DNA from: Bacillus sp. PK3_68 | Lineage (GTDB): Bacteria > Bacillota > Bacilli > Bacillales > Domibacillaceae | Assembly: GCF_003600835.1 (NCBI RefSeq) | Contig: NZ_NQYC01000001.1 | Location: 2,436,001 to 2,500,000, forward strand | DNA: 64,000 nucleotides | Reading direction: 5' to 3' | Part shown: piece by piece, positions 28,569 to 36,245 of the stretch | Numbering within the stretch: position 1 is the stretch's first letter | How the letters are laid out: every line of letters starts with the position of its first letter | Made by a program: the position numbers and the translations under genes | Notes under the pieces: model-generated | The model's database searches: none | What the model saw: only the letters and a program-made list of their open reading frames with translations | What the model was told of the DNA's origin: nothing

Positions 28569-29921
28569 CTATGAGGCTGCATCGACGTCATCGATCGCCA
28601 TTTCTGGAGGGGCCTCACGAAAAAGCTTCGTTAAAAACAGTAAGTAGATAAATCCAATCAAGGCCCATGCACCTCCAAGGATCAATGCATGTTTGTCCAA
28701 ATTGATAAGCAGCCAAGCATCAAACGCGGCTCCAATTAATGGGAGGACCAAATAGGAAAAGGCATGTTTCCCCGATCGCAGTCCTTTCTTAAAATAGTAA
28801 TGACCAATAACGGATAGGTTCACAAAAATAAATGTAACAAAGGCACCAAAGTTAATAAATGAAGTGGAGGTAGCTATGTCCATTTTTAATGCCAGCAAAG
28901 CAATGATTGCTATTGTAAACAGATTAAGAACAGGTGTGCTGAAGCGTGGATGAATAAAGCCAAATATTTTCTTCGGCAACACGTTGTCACGTCCCATCGC
29001 GAATAACAGGCGGGCCGCACTCGCTTGAGCAGATAAACCAGAAGCAAATTGTGCGGTAATCATTCCCGCAAGAAAAATAGCACTAAACAAGTTGCCCCCA
29101 ACCAAAGCAGCAATCTCAAATCCGGCTGAATCAATATTTTGGAATTTAGTAAAATCCGGATAGACAAGATAAATAAAGTAAGAAGTAATAACGAAAATGC
29201 CTCCGCCAATCAAAGCGACAAGAAAGATCGCTCGCGGAATGGTCTTCTTAGGGTCGATAGTTTCTTCCGATAAAGTAGTCACCGCGTCAAAGCCAAGAAA
29301 TGAATAACAAGCGACAGAGGCACCCGCCAAGACTAGAGAAAAAGACATGTCACTATGAATAAAGGCACTTGCGGAAAAAAGCGTTCCCATTCCCTCTCCA
29401 CTCATTAAACTTACTGTGGAAAAAATGATAAATAAAAGAATAACGAGAAATTGAAACACCATCATGAGAAAATTCACTCGGGAAGTCGTCCGAATACCAA
29501 TGAGATTGATAAGAGTAGTTATTACTATAAATGATAAGACCCATATCCACACGGGCACAGTTGGAAAAGCAGCTTGCAAGTATACGCTTCCAATTAACCA
29601 TATCACCATGGGAAGAAATAAATAATCGAGTAAAACTGCCCATCCTACAAGAAAACCTAAATTCGGATGAATCGATTTACGCGTATATGTGTAGGCGGAG
29701 CCGGATACAGGGTAGGCCTTCACCATCTTTCCATAACTATATGCCGTAAATAGCATGGCTATTAATGCGACAAGATAGGCTATTGGTACCAATCCACTTG
29801 TTGCTTCAGCCAGCACGCCATAAATGCCAAATGAAATCATCGGTGTCATATAAGCTAATCCAAATAAAACAAGCGGTGCTAATGTCAGTGTTCTTTTTAA
29901 AGAGTTTCTACCATTTTCCAT
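28569..29921 (-). CDS. APC-superfamily amino acid/polyamine permease (PuuP-like), second copy
   Basis: Paralogue of the permease at 26-27.3 kb: about 450 residues, twelve helices, with PVSGSAYTYTRKSIHP, WAVLLDYLFLPM and AARLLFAMGRDNVLP in the same places. I prefer ATG 29921, seven bases after AAAGGGTG; a GTG three codons upstream is an alternative. It sits 60-70 bp downstream of an amidase gene with no terminator between, so both belong to the unit read from the sigma-54 promoter at 30821-30837. It presumably imports the amidase substrate or a related amide/amine. Confidence 0.85.
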   Translation of the reverse strand: MENGRNSLKRTLTLAPLVLFGLAYMTPMISFGIYGVLAEATSGLVPIAYLVALIAMLFTAYSYGKMVKAYPVSGSAYTYTRKSIHPNLGFLVGWAVLLDYLFLPMVIWLIGSVYLQAAFPTVPVWIWVLSFIVITTLINLIGIRTTSRVNFLMMVFQFLVILLFIIFSTVSLMSGEGMGTLFSASAFIHSDMSFSLVLAGASVACYSFLGFDAVTTLSEETIDPKKTIPRAIFLVALIGGGIFVITSYFIYLVYPDFTKFQNIDSAGFEIAALVGGNLFSAIFLAGMITAQFASGLSAQASAARLLFAMGRDNVLPKKIFGFIHPRFSTPVLNLFTIAIIALLALKMDIATSTSFINFGAFVTFIFVNLSVIGHYYFKKGLRSGKHAFSYLVLPLIGAAFDAWLLINLDKHALILGGAWALIGFIYLLFLTKLFREAPPEMAIDDVDAAS

Positions 29922-29950
29922 CAATTTCACCCTTTCCCCTCATCCTTTTC

Positions 29951-29981
29951 TTTGCCTCCCCGCTTTGTGTAGAGAGGCAAA
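29951..29981 (-). other. intra-operon stem-loop between amidase and permease
   Basis: TTTGCCTC / GAGGCAAA perfect eight-base arms in the 60-bp gap; no U-tract. It may stabilise or mark processing of the amidase mRNA. Confidence 0.4.
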
Positions 29982-29990
29982 GTAGACTGA

Positions 29991-30776
29991 TTAAATCAAA
30001 TGAGTTAAACGTTTTTTAACAAGCGAATGCAAATTACTCGTATAAGCCAGCTTAGGATCCCGCTCTTCATCCATTTGAATATCAATGGTGCGGATTCCCT
30101 CTTCTGAGTCAAGCTTGAACAATATTTCCCCTTCGTTATTGACAGCCATGCTATGGCCAAAAAAGTCAAGCTCTCCTTCTTTTCCTGTTCGGTTGCAAAT
30201 AACAACCGGCACCTCGTTCTCCATCGCTCTGCTTTGCATATACACATGCTGATGCTTTTCATAAGGAACCATATTAGCAGTGTTCACTAAAATAATGTCC
30301 GCCCCATTTAAGCGAAGAAGCCTGGATACCTCGGGAAATTCCAGATCGTAGCAAATCATCGCCCCTACTTTTCCGAATTTCGTTTGGAATACGGGCCATC
30401 CTTCGCCACGTGTAAAGTAATTTGTTTCTGCATGAAATAAATGGGTCTTGCGATAAACACCAACAATTAGTCCATTTTCGTCAATTAATGTGCTTGAGAT
30501 ATAATAACGCCCCTCTTCTTCTTCAGGAAAGGATATAAGGGCATGAATCTGCAGACTTTTGCAATATAGCGCAATGGTTTTTAATGAGTCTCCTTCTCTT
30601 GTTTCCGCCATAAGCGGTAACCTTTCGCCTATGGAATAGCCGGTAAGCGCTAACTCTGGAAAAACAACAATCTCTGCTGCCTGCCGCTTCGCTTCCTTTA
30701 AAAAACGAATGATTTTTTTAATATTCTCTTGTTTATCTCCGAGAACTGGAGAGAACTGTGCTACTGCAACCTTCAT
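29991..30776 (-). CDS. nitrilase-superfamily amidase, active triad
   Basis: Carbon-nitrogen hydrolase of 261 residues with Glu41 (VVFPELALTGY), Lys110 (VYRKTHLFH) and Cys142 (AMICYDLEFPE), so it should be catalytically competent. By eye it is closely related to the coupled homologue at 32.0-32.8 kb, which has lost the Cys. It is the first gene of the unit with the permease at 28569. Start ATG 30776 follows GAAGGGAG; the sigma-54 start is predicted about 34 bases upstream. It likely hydrolyses a short amide to acid plus ammonia, fitting nitrogen-scavenging control by sigma-54; substrate unknown. Confidence 0.85.
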   Translation of the reverse strand: MKVAVAQFSPVLGDKQENIKKIIRFLKEAKRQAAEIVVFPELALTGYSIGERLPLMAETREGDSLKTIALYCKSLQIHALISFPEEEEGRYYISSTLIDENGLIVGVYRKTHLFHAETNYFTRGEGWPVFQTKFGKVGAMICYDLEFPEVSRLLRLNGADIILVNTANMVPYEKHQHVYMQSRAMENEVPVVICNRTGKEGELDFFGHSMAVNNEGEILFKLDSEEGIRTIDIQMDEERDPKLAYTSNLHSLVKKRLTHLI

Positions 30777-30820
30777 GATTGATACTCCCTTCTAGTTCTA
30801 ATGACGGTGGTTCTCCTTAT

Positions 30821-30837
30821 TGCAAGTTCTGTACCAA
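30821..30837 (-). promoter_or_regulatory. sigma-54 promoter, amidase-permease unit
   Basis: Minus strand TTGGTACAGAACTTGCA, with GG and GC 12 bases apart. It deviates at the C of TGGCAC (T here) but keeps TTGCA. Predicted start near 30810. Confidence 0.8.
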
Positions 30838-30887
30838 AATAAAAAGGCCGATTTATTAGTATTTTCTGATATAATTATTGATAAATT

Positions 30888-30990
30888 AATGATTTTTTTC
30901 ATTGTTTTTTATTTCCAACCGCATATTCCATCGTTTAAAACTTGGATTTAATCAAAATAATGATTTTTTTCCTCATAATGATAAAAATCA
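30888..30990. promoter_or_regulatory. repeated TGATTTTT elements, candidate enhancer sites
   Basis: AATGATTTTTTTCATT (30888-30903, interrupted palindrome), a second AATGATTTTTTT at 30959-30970, and an inverted copy AAAAATCA at 30983-30990 pairing with TGATTTTT at 30961-30968. They lie in the divergent region about 80-180 bp upstream of the predicted sigma-54 start and just ahead of the activator gene, so could be bound by the activator and also autoregulate it. Confidence 0.45.
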
Positions 30991-31011
30991 TCAGCAAGGA
31001 GTGAAAGGAAA

Positions 31012-31998
31012 TTGACTTCACTAGAAGACTATTCAGTAAATACATCGGCTGGTCCATTAATAGCAAAATCAGAAAAAATGAGAAAGATCATTGACGTCAT
31101 TCACCGCATTGCTAATGTCGATTCAACGGTTCTTTTGCTTGGCGAGTCCGGAGTCGGCAAAACCATGCTGGCAAAATACGTTCATCAGCAAAGCATGCGA
31201 CACGAACAACCTTTTATCTCTATTAATTGCAGTACGCTTCCTGAAAACTTAATAGAATCTGAACTATTTGGCTACGAACCGGGATCATTTACGGGTGGAA
31301 AAAGAGAAGGAAAAACAGGACTCATTGAATCAGCTGAAGGCGGTACGCTATTTTTAGATGAAATAGCTGAACTTCCTTTTGCGGCACAATCAAAGTTACT
31401 GGAGGTTATTCAAGAGAATAAATACCGGAAAATCGGAAGTATTCATGAGAAAGCAGCTAATATCCGGATTATCGCAGCAACGAACAAAAATTTAAAAGAG
31501 CTCGTGCAAAAGAAAGAGTTTCGGGAAGATCTCTATTACCGTTTATACGTAGTTCCCTTAATGGTCCCCCCTCTTCGTGAGCGCCGTGACGAAATTCCGT
31601 ACCTCTCTCAATATTTTGTGCAGAAATTCAACCAAAAATATCATCGGCAGTTCAATCTGTCGTCCCTGCTGATGGAGAAGTTTCAATCCTACAACTGGCC
31701 CGGCAACATTCGTGAATTAGAAAATACAATTGAACAAATCGTTGTCACCCAATCCGATCAAACAGGCGAAAGCTGGCTTCTAACAGACGCTTTAACCGAT
31801 ACTGTCTTTTTATCTAAAGAACATATCCTTCCGCTGAAACAAGCGAAACAACAATTTGAAAAAGAGTTAATTTTGCGTGTGTACCATTTATATAAAAGCA
31901 CTTATAAAGCAGCAGAAGTGCTACAAGTCGATCAATCAACGATTGCTAAAAAACTAAAGAAATATCGAGAAGAAGAGAAAAAAGGAGTAAAACCATGA
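31012..31998 (+). CDS. sigma-54-dependent transcriptional activator lacking an N-terminal sensory domain
   Basis: Bacterial enhancer-binding AAA+ protein, 328 residues from TTG 31012 (AAGGAG ten bases upstream). The AAA+ core starts almost at once: Walker A GESGVGKT (44-51), sigma-54-contact loop GSFTGG (91-96, a variant of GAFTGA keeping F, T and G), Walker B GTLFLDEI (111-118), arginine-finger region REDLYYRL (171-178), WPGNIRELEN (229-238) and a Fis-like HTH (about 296-318). Only some 20 residues precede the core, so there is no receiver, PAS or GAF input, as in PspF. Control must come from another protein. Its stop overlaps the next gene by four bases. Three sigma-54 promoters nearby are its evident targets. 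Confidence 0.93.
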   Translation: MTSLEDYSVNTSAGPLIAKSEKMRKIIDVIHRIANVDSTVLLLGESGVGKTMLAKYVHQQSMRHEQPFISINCSTLPENLIESELFGYEPGSFTGGKREGKTGLIESAEGGTLFLDEIAELPFAAQSKLLEVIQENKYRKIGSIHEKAANIRIIAATNKNLKELVQKKEFREDLYYRLYVVPLMVPPLRERRDEIPYLSQYFVQKFNQKYHRQFNLSSLLMEKFQSYNWPGNIRELENTIEQIVVTQSDQTGESWLLTDALTDTVFLSKEHILPLKQAKQQFEKELILRVYHLYKSTYKAAEVLQVDQSTIAKKLKKYREEEKKGVKP

Positions 31999-32798
31999 TT
32001 AAAATCGCTATTGCACAGTTGCGCTGCGAATTAAAAAAGAAAGAAGCAAATTTAAACCGAATTTTACAAACAATCGAGGAAGCAAAGGAAAAGCAGGCAG
32101 ACTATGTACTTTTTCCGGAGTTATATTTAAGCGGGTATGCACTAGATGAAGACTTATATTCTTTGGCAGAGCCAGAGAATGGAGAAAGTATCCGACGCAT
32201 TCAGCTGCAGGCTAAATCCAGCAATGTTGGCGCTATCGTAGGCTTTCCAGAACTAGATAACAGCCTCTTGTATAATTCAGCTTTATTAATTGGGAAAAAT
32301 GGCAACATACTTGGGAAATATCGAAAGGTTCATTTATATCATCAAGAAAAACAATGGTTTACAGCCGGAGATTCCTTTCCTGTATTCTCCCTTCCGGAAG
32401 GAGATGTCGGCCTTATGATTACCTATGATATGGAATTTCCGGAGGCTTCTCGGATATTAGCTTTAAAAAACGCTCAGCTTCTACTCGTACTTGCAGCTAA
32501 TATGCTTCCTTACCAGCATTATCAGGACGCCTTTTTACGTGCCCGGGCCCTAGAAAATCATATCTATATAGGAGCGGCTAACATGGTTGGTTTAGACAGT
32601 GAGAATATCTTTTTTGGTGAAAGCCAAGTTGTTCACCCTAGCGGCAAGACCATATACAAAGGACGAAACAATGAAGAACTGCCTGTTCTTCCCATCAATT
32701 TAAAGGAAATCAACCGCGAGCAGGGGCTGCTCAATTATCTGCAAAACCGTCGTCCAGATGTGTATCAATCTGAACAACTAGAGGCCAATAAAAATTGA
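31995..32798 (+). CDS. nitrilase-superfamily homologue with the catalytic Cys replaced by Thr
   Basis: A 267-residue member of the carbon-nitrogen hydrolase fold. Glu42 (LFPELYLSGY) and Lys111 (KYRKVHLYH) of the triad remain, but the nucleophile position reads MITYDMEFPE: Thr143, codon ACC, instead of Cys. A Cys codon would need at least two base changes, so a single read error does not explain it. The rest of the fold, including the HQEKQWFTAG loop, is intact and the frame is undamaged, implying selection for a non-hydrolytic role. ATGA overlap with the sigma-54 activator (four bases, AAAGGAG site) couples their synthesis. I infer a ligand-sensing partner of the activator; weak or altered catalysis through Thr is the alternative. 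Confidence 0.85.
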   Translation: MIKIAIAQLRCELKKKEANLNRILQTIEEAKEKQADYVLFPELYLSGYALDEDLYSLAEPENGESIRRIQLQAKSSNVGAIVGFPELDNSLLYNSALLIGKNGNILGKYRKVHLYHQEKQWFTAGDSFPVFSLPEGDVGLMITYDMEFPEASRILALKNAQLLLVLAANMLPYQHYQDAFLRARALENHIYIGAANMVGLDSENIFFGESQVVHPSGKTIYKGRNNEELPVLPINLKEINREQGLLNYLQNRRPDVYQSEQLEANKN

Positions 32799-32804
32799 AA
32801 CAGC

Positions 32805-32837
32805 AAAAAAGCCTTCCTAATGATTAGGAAGGCTTTT
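32805..32837. terminator. bidirectional rho-independent terminator
   Basis: AAAAGCCTTCCTAA / TTAGGAAGGCTTTT stem between the pseudo-amidase and the convergent SGNH hydrolase. Confidence 0.92.
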
Positions 32838-32842
32838 CCCCT

Positions 32843-33769
32843 TTAAGTATATTCACCGCGCTTACAGCTTTTCCCCTGTTCTTTGGCAGCTGTTTTTCCA
32901 TTCTCCTTTTTCGCTGGTTTCTCTTTCCTGCTGTTCTCTGAAGTTTCTCTGCTTGCTGATCGGCTGGGATGGCTTTTTTTCAGCTTAGAAAAAGGCACTG
33001 GTGCTGGCAGCTGCGATAATATACTTGTCGGAATTAGTCGGCTTCCAGGCGCATACACTTCGATGAAACTGTTTGCCATCTCCAAATAACCGCCTGGTGC
33101 CGGATGCACATCTGCCGGGTTAGGAATAAGCGAACGGGCATTTGTTCCGAACCGCCCAGAAACCGGTACGAAATAAGCACCTGCTCTTTTTGCTTCCTGC
33201 TCAATAATTTCATTTAAAAGCGTCAGCTGGCTTGCAACGGATGGCTTCTGTTCTTCTTTCACATGAGGGAACGGAAAATAATAACCCATGACATAAATAT
33301 CCGCCTGCCGATTCATTTTTCGTATCTTTTCAAATATTTTTACATAGTTTTTTCGTACCCCGTTAAGTGCAAAAGCCACTGGGATAGGCTGGTAGCTTAA
33401 CATTCTCCGGGTAGAGTCGTTTTGAATAAGCGGCAGCATATCGTTTGCTCCCGCAGAAATGGTGATCAAATCGGCTGTTTTGATCAAGGCCTGTGCTTCT
33501 TTCTTTTCCAACTGCTCCAATACTTGCCCGGTTGAATACCCGGGAAAAGCCAATTGCTTTGAAAAGCTAGATAACTGTCCCGTTTGCTGCAGAGACAGGG
33601 CAATTAAGTCTGTATAGCTGGCACCAATTTCTTTATGAGGTGTTTGCCCTGCAGCGAGCGAATCACCAAGCGCCACATACCGAACTCCGTCTGCTTTCCC
33701 ATTAAGTGGAAACAAGGAGGCGACCAGTAGAAAAACAGTGACTACACTTAGAAAAAACTGTTTCTTCAT
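32843..33769 (-). CDS. secreted SGNH/GDSL-type hydrolase
   Basis: Esterase/lipase-like SGNH hydrolase exported by a signal peptide (MKKQFFLSVVTVFLLVAS..., cleavage about residue 27). I start at this ATG (33769) with AAAGGCAGG upstream; an ATG at 33802 overlaps the stop of the preceding gene as TAATG and could allow coupled translation with an 11-residue extension. Block I is GDSLAAG, the oxyanion Asn is in SAGANDM and the catalytic Asp-His in NPADVHPAPGGY. The C-terminal 60 residues are very basic and Lys/Ser/Glu rich, perhaps a wall-binding tail. It follows the PAS-GGDEF-EAL gene directly, hinting at shared control. Confidence 0.87.
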   Translation of the reverse strand: MKKQFFLSVVTVFLLVASLFPLNGKADGVRYVALGDSLAAGQTPHKEIGASYTDLIALSLQQTGQLSSFSKQLAFPGYSTGQVLEQLEKKEAQALIKTADLITISAGANDMLPLIQNDSTRRMLSYQPIPVAFALNGVRKNYVKIFEKIRKMNRQADIYVMGYYFPFPHVKEEQKPSVASQLTLLNEIIEQEAKRAGAYFVPVSGRFGTNARSLIPNPADVHPAPGGYLEMANSFIEVYAPGSRLIPTSILSQLPAPVPFSKLKKSHPSRSASRETSENSRKEKPAKKENGKTAAKEQGKSCKRGEYT

Positions 33770-33801
33770 AAAGACCTGCCTTTCCATTTTATTAAAGTGC
33801 A

Positions 33802-35544
33802 TTATTTAACTTGGCTGTTTCTCATGTAATTTAAAAAAGCATCAGCATCCAGCGGCCGGCTGATAAAGTACCCTTGAGCGGTGTCACAATCAGCTGATTC
33901 TAAAATTTTCATTTGCTTTTCATTTTCTACCCCTTCAGCGACGATCATTAGCCCTAAATTTCGAGCAAGACTAATCATCGCTTTAGCGATGGCCTTATCA
34001 GCTTCTTCTTCCTCAATGTTTTGAATAAATGACCGATCGATTTTCAAGGCATTCATCGGAAACTGTTTTAAATAGCTAAATGAAGAAAAGCCCGTTCCAA
34101 AATCATCAATTGAAATAGACACTCCAAGCTGCTGCAATCGAAGAAGAATCACTGCCGCTTCCTTTGGCTTTTCCATTACTGTACTTTCGGTTAATTCTAA
34201 TTCAAGGGCAGCCGGCTCCAAGCCTGTTTCCTCTAAAATCTGGGCCGCAAGCTCGGCAAAGTCCTGCTTTTGGAATTGCACGGCCGACACATTAACACTC
34301 ACTTTTAAATGAGTATACCCCATCTCATGCCATTCCTTGCATTGACGACAAGCCTCCCGCAGTACCCACTCTCCTAAAGGAACAATCAATCCCGTTTCCT
34401 CAGCCAGTCCAATAAATTCTCCCGGATAAATTAACCCTTGTTCACTATTCCAGCGAACCAACGCCTCCACACCGTATAACTCTTTTGTCCTAATGGATAT
34501 TTTGGGCTGATAGTGAAGAAGAAATTCTCCCTTTTCCAACCCTTGAGAAAGCAGAATTTCTTTTTCTAAACGCTGATTGGCAGACTCTTTCATCGAAACA
34601 GCAAAAAATTGATAGCCATTTTTTCCACTATTTTTCAAAACATTTACGGCGAGGTCGGCATGAACCAAAAGCGAATATAAGCTTTCGCCATCACGCGGGT
34701 AAACGCTGACACCAATGCTTGCCGATATAGGTACTTTTTTTTCTAAAACAACGAACGGCTGGCGAAATAGCTCCAACAGTTTTTCGCATAGCTCCGAAAT
34801 CTCACTTATACAATTTGCGCGGGAAACGAGAAGCGCAAACTCGTCCCCGCTAATACGCGCGGCTAAGATATTTTCTGTTTCAAGTGTTCGCAAACGGCGG
34901 GCTGTTTCTTGAAGAAGCAGGTCACCCGCCTCATACCCAAGGCTATCATTAATCTTTTTAAAATAATCTAAATCGAAAACAAGCAGCGCCGATAACCCTT
35001 CCTGATCAGTCATTAAATAACCGTCACCATAATGCTCGATATAGCGACGGTTTGGCAAACCAGTTAGCGGATCATAAAACGCCAGCTTTGCCAGTTTTTC
35101 TTCTGCTTCTATTCGTTCACTAATATCAAAAGAAAAGCCGAGCAAATATTCTTCGCCATCCTCTTCGCCTTGAATAATGGTTGTACCCGCAAGCATATGG
35201 GTCGGCTTTCCATCAAAGTCTACAATTGCCTCTTTCATTCTCAATTGTTTAGACTCCCATATTTCAAGGTCATTGCAGCGTATTTCCTCAGCGACAGAAG
35301 GGGAGAAAAAGTCGAACGAGGTCTTGCCAATCAGCTCGTGGAGTTCTTTGCCATTTTTCTCACAGGCCAGTTTATTAGCAAAGAGCGTCCGCCCGTGCCG
35401 ATCTTCCAAAAAGATATGAACCGGCAAAGCATCTAATATACTGATGTTTAACGGAGACATAGCACGGATCAAACCAGCAAACGCTTCTGCCTGGTGGAAG
35501 GCGTTCTTTTTCTCTTCAGCGCTACCCTGTTTGGATGGATTCAT
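33802..35544 (-). CDS. PAS-GGDEF-EAL cyclic di-GMP protein, probable phosphodiesterase
   Basis: Cytoplasmic signalling protein of 580 residues without membrane spans: PAS domain (about 35-145), GGDEF domain (about 150-315) and EAL domain (about 325-570). The cyclase signature reads SGDEF (232-236) rather than GGDEF, so synthesis may be weak or lost. The EAL half keeps EAL (360-362), ELTES, DDFGTG, LKID and VAEGVE, so hydrolysis of c-di-GMP is the likely activity, possibly with GTP-regulated control by the GGDEF half. ATG 35544 follows GGGGAGAAA. The SGNH hydrolase gene starts at its stop codon (TAATG). Confidence 0.9.
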   Translation of the reverse strand: MNPSKQGSAEEKKNAFHQAEAFAGLIRAMSPLNISILDALPVHIFLEDRHGRTLFANKLACEKNGKELHELIGKTSFDFFSPSVAEEIRCNDLEIWESKQLRMKEAIVDFDGKPTHMLAGTTIIQGEEDGEEYLLGFSFDISERIEAEEKLAKLAFYDPLTGLPNRRYIEHYGDGYLMTDQEGLSALLVFDLDYFKKINDSLGYEAGDLLLQETARRLRTLETENILAARISGDEFALLVSRANCISEISELCEKLLELFRQPFVVLEKKVPISASIGVSVYPRDGESLYSLLVHADLAVNVLKNSGKNGYQFFAVSMKESANQRLEKEILLSQGLEKGEFLLHYQPKISIRTKELYGVEALVRWNSEQGLIYPGEFIGLAEETGLIVPLGEWVLREACRQCKEWHEMGYTHLKVSVNVSAVQFQKQDFAELAAQILEETGLEPAALELELTESTVMEKPKEAAVILLRLQQLGVSISIDDFGTGFSSFSYLKQFPMNALKIDRSFIQNIEEEEADKAIAKAMISLARNLGLMIVAEGVENEKQMKILESADCDTAQGYFISRPLDADAFLNYMRNSQVK

Positions 35545-35671
35545 GAGCGTTTCTCCCCTTGTTATAAAATAGGTAATTTTTTGTCGAAATATTACATTTT
35601 TCTTTCATTTTACCAGAGGCGATACAAAAAGTAATTACTAAAGTCACGAAATTTAAGAAATAGCGGCGTTT

Positions 35672-35686
35672 TGGGTATGTTATAAT
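35672..35686 (+). promoter_or_regulatory. extended -10 promoter of the 157-aa gene
   Basis: TATAAT at 35681-35686 preceded by TG one base away (TGTTATAAT); no good -35. The ATG follows 36 bases later after TTGGAGG. Confidence 0.55.
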
Positions 35687-35721
35687 GAAGGCTTATTCTA
35701 CCTTTAAACTTTGGAGGCACT

Positions 35722-36195
35722 ATGCTGAATTTCAATGAAAAATTGTCGATTATTGAATCTTTTCCTCAACTTCAACGGAAAAATGTCTCTCTCGGCAGGG
35801 TCAATTTTCAATTTGCCGACAGTGTGTCAGAAAAAAAGAACATCGTCTACCATCTTCACCCGAATGGAAATGGTTTTGTATATGCGGGAGAATTGGCTGG
35901 TTACCCCACAGATGCCAAAGGGATGGTAAATATCCGTGAATTTTCTGCTGAGGAATTAAAGCAGATTATCCATGAATCTATTCAATCCCTTTCTCCAAGA
36001 ACAGTTGAAGAAGAAGCCGTCGCAGGAGATGCCTATGAAGAAACATGGGTTAATAGAGACGGCCAGACTCTTCTTCTAGTGGAGGAAGAAGATATGTGGA
36101 ATGTGTATGCCGGTTTGAATTTAGACGGCACCTTTAACTCTTACGGAGAAGCCATTCAATACTTAGATGAAGAAGGCTTCCAGCTCTTGTCTTAA
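35722..36195 (+). CDS. conserved-looking protein of unknown function, 157 aa
   Basis: Not recognised. Soluble, acidic protein of 157 residues with no membrane span, signal peptide or cysteine pair. The first half alternates beta-type segments (VSLGRVNFQFAD, NIVYHLHPNGNGFVYAGEL). A helical EFSAEELKQIIHESIQ follows, and the end is a repeat-like pattern (TLLLVEEEDMWNVYAG, FNSYGEAIQYLDEEGF). A good GGAGG site, an extended -10 promoter and a strong terminator support expression as a single gene. It is divergent from the PAS-GGDEF-EAL gene, so a shared intergenic region of 177 bp could co-regulate them. Confidence 0.75.
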   Translation: MLNFNEKLSIIESFPQLQRKNVSLGRVNFQFADSVSEKKNIVYHLHPNGNGFVYAGELAGYPTDAKGMVNIREFSAEELKQIIHESIQSLSPRTVEEEAVAGDAYEETWVNRDGQTLLLVEEEDMWNVYAGLNLDGTFNSYGEAIQYLDEEGFQLLS

Positions 36196-36196
36196 T

Positions 36197-36245
36197 AAAA
36201 ACCCAGGCCTCCCTGCATAAAGCGGCAGAAAGGCCTGGGTTTTTA
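36197..36245. terminator. bidirectional rho-independent terminator
   Basis: AAAACCCAGGCCT / AGGCCTGGGTTTT stem between the convergent 157-aa gene and dat. Confidence 0.9.
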
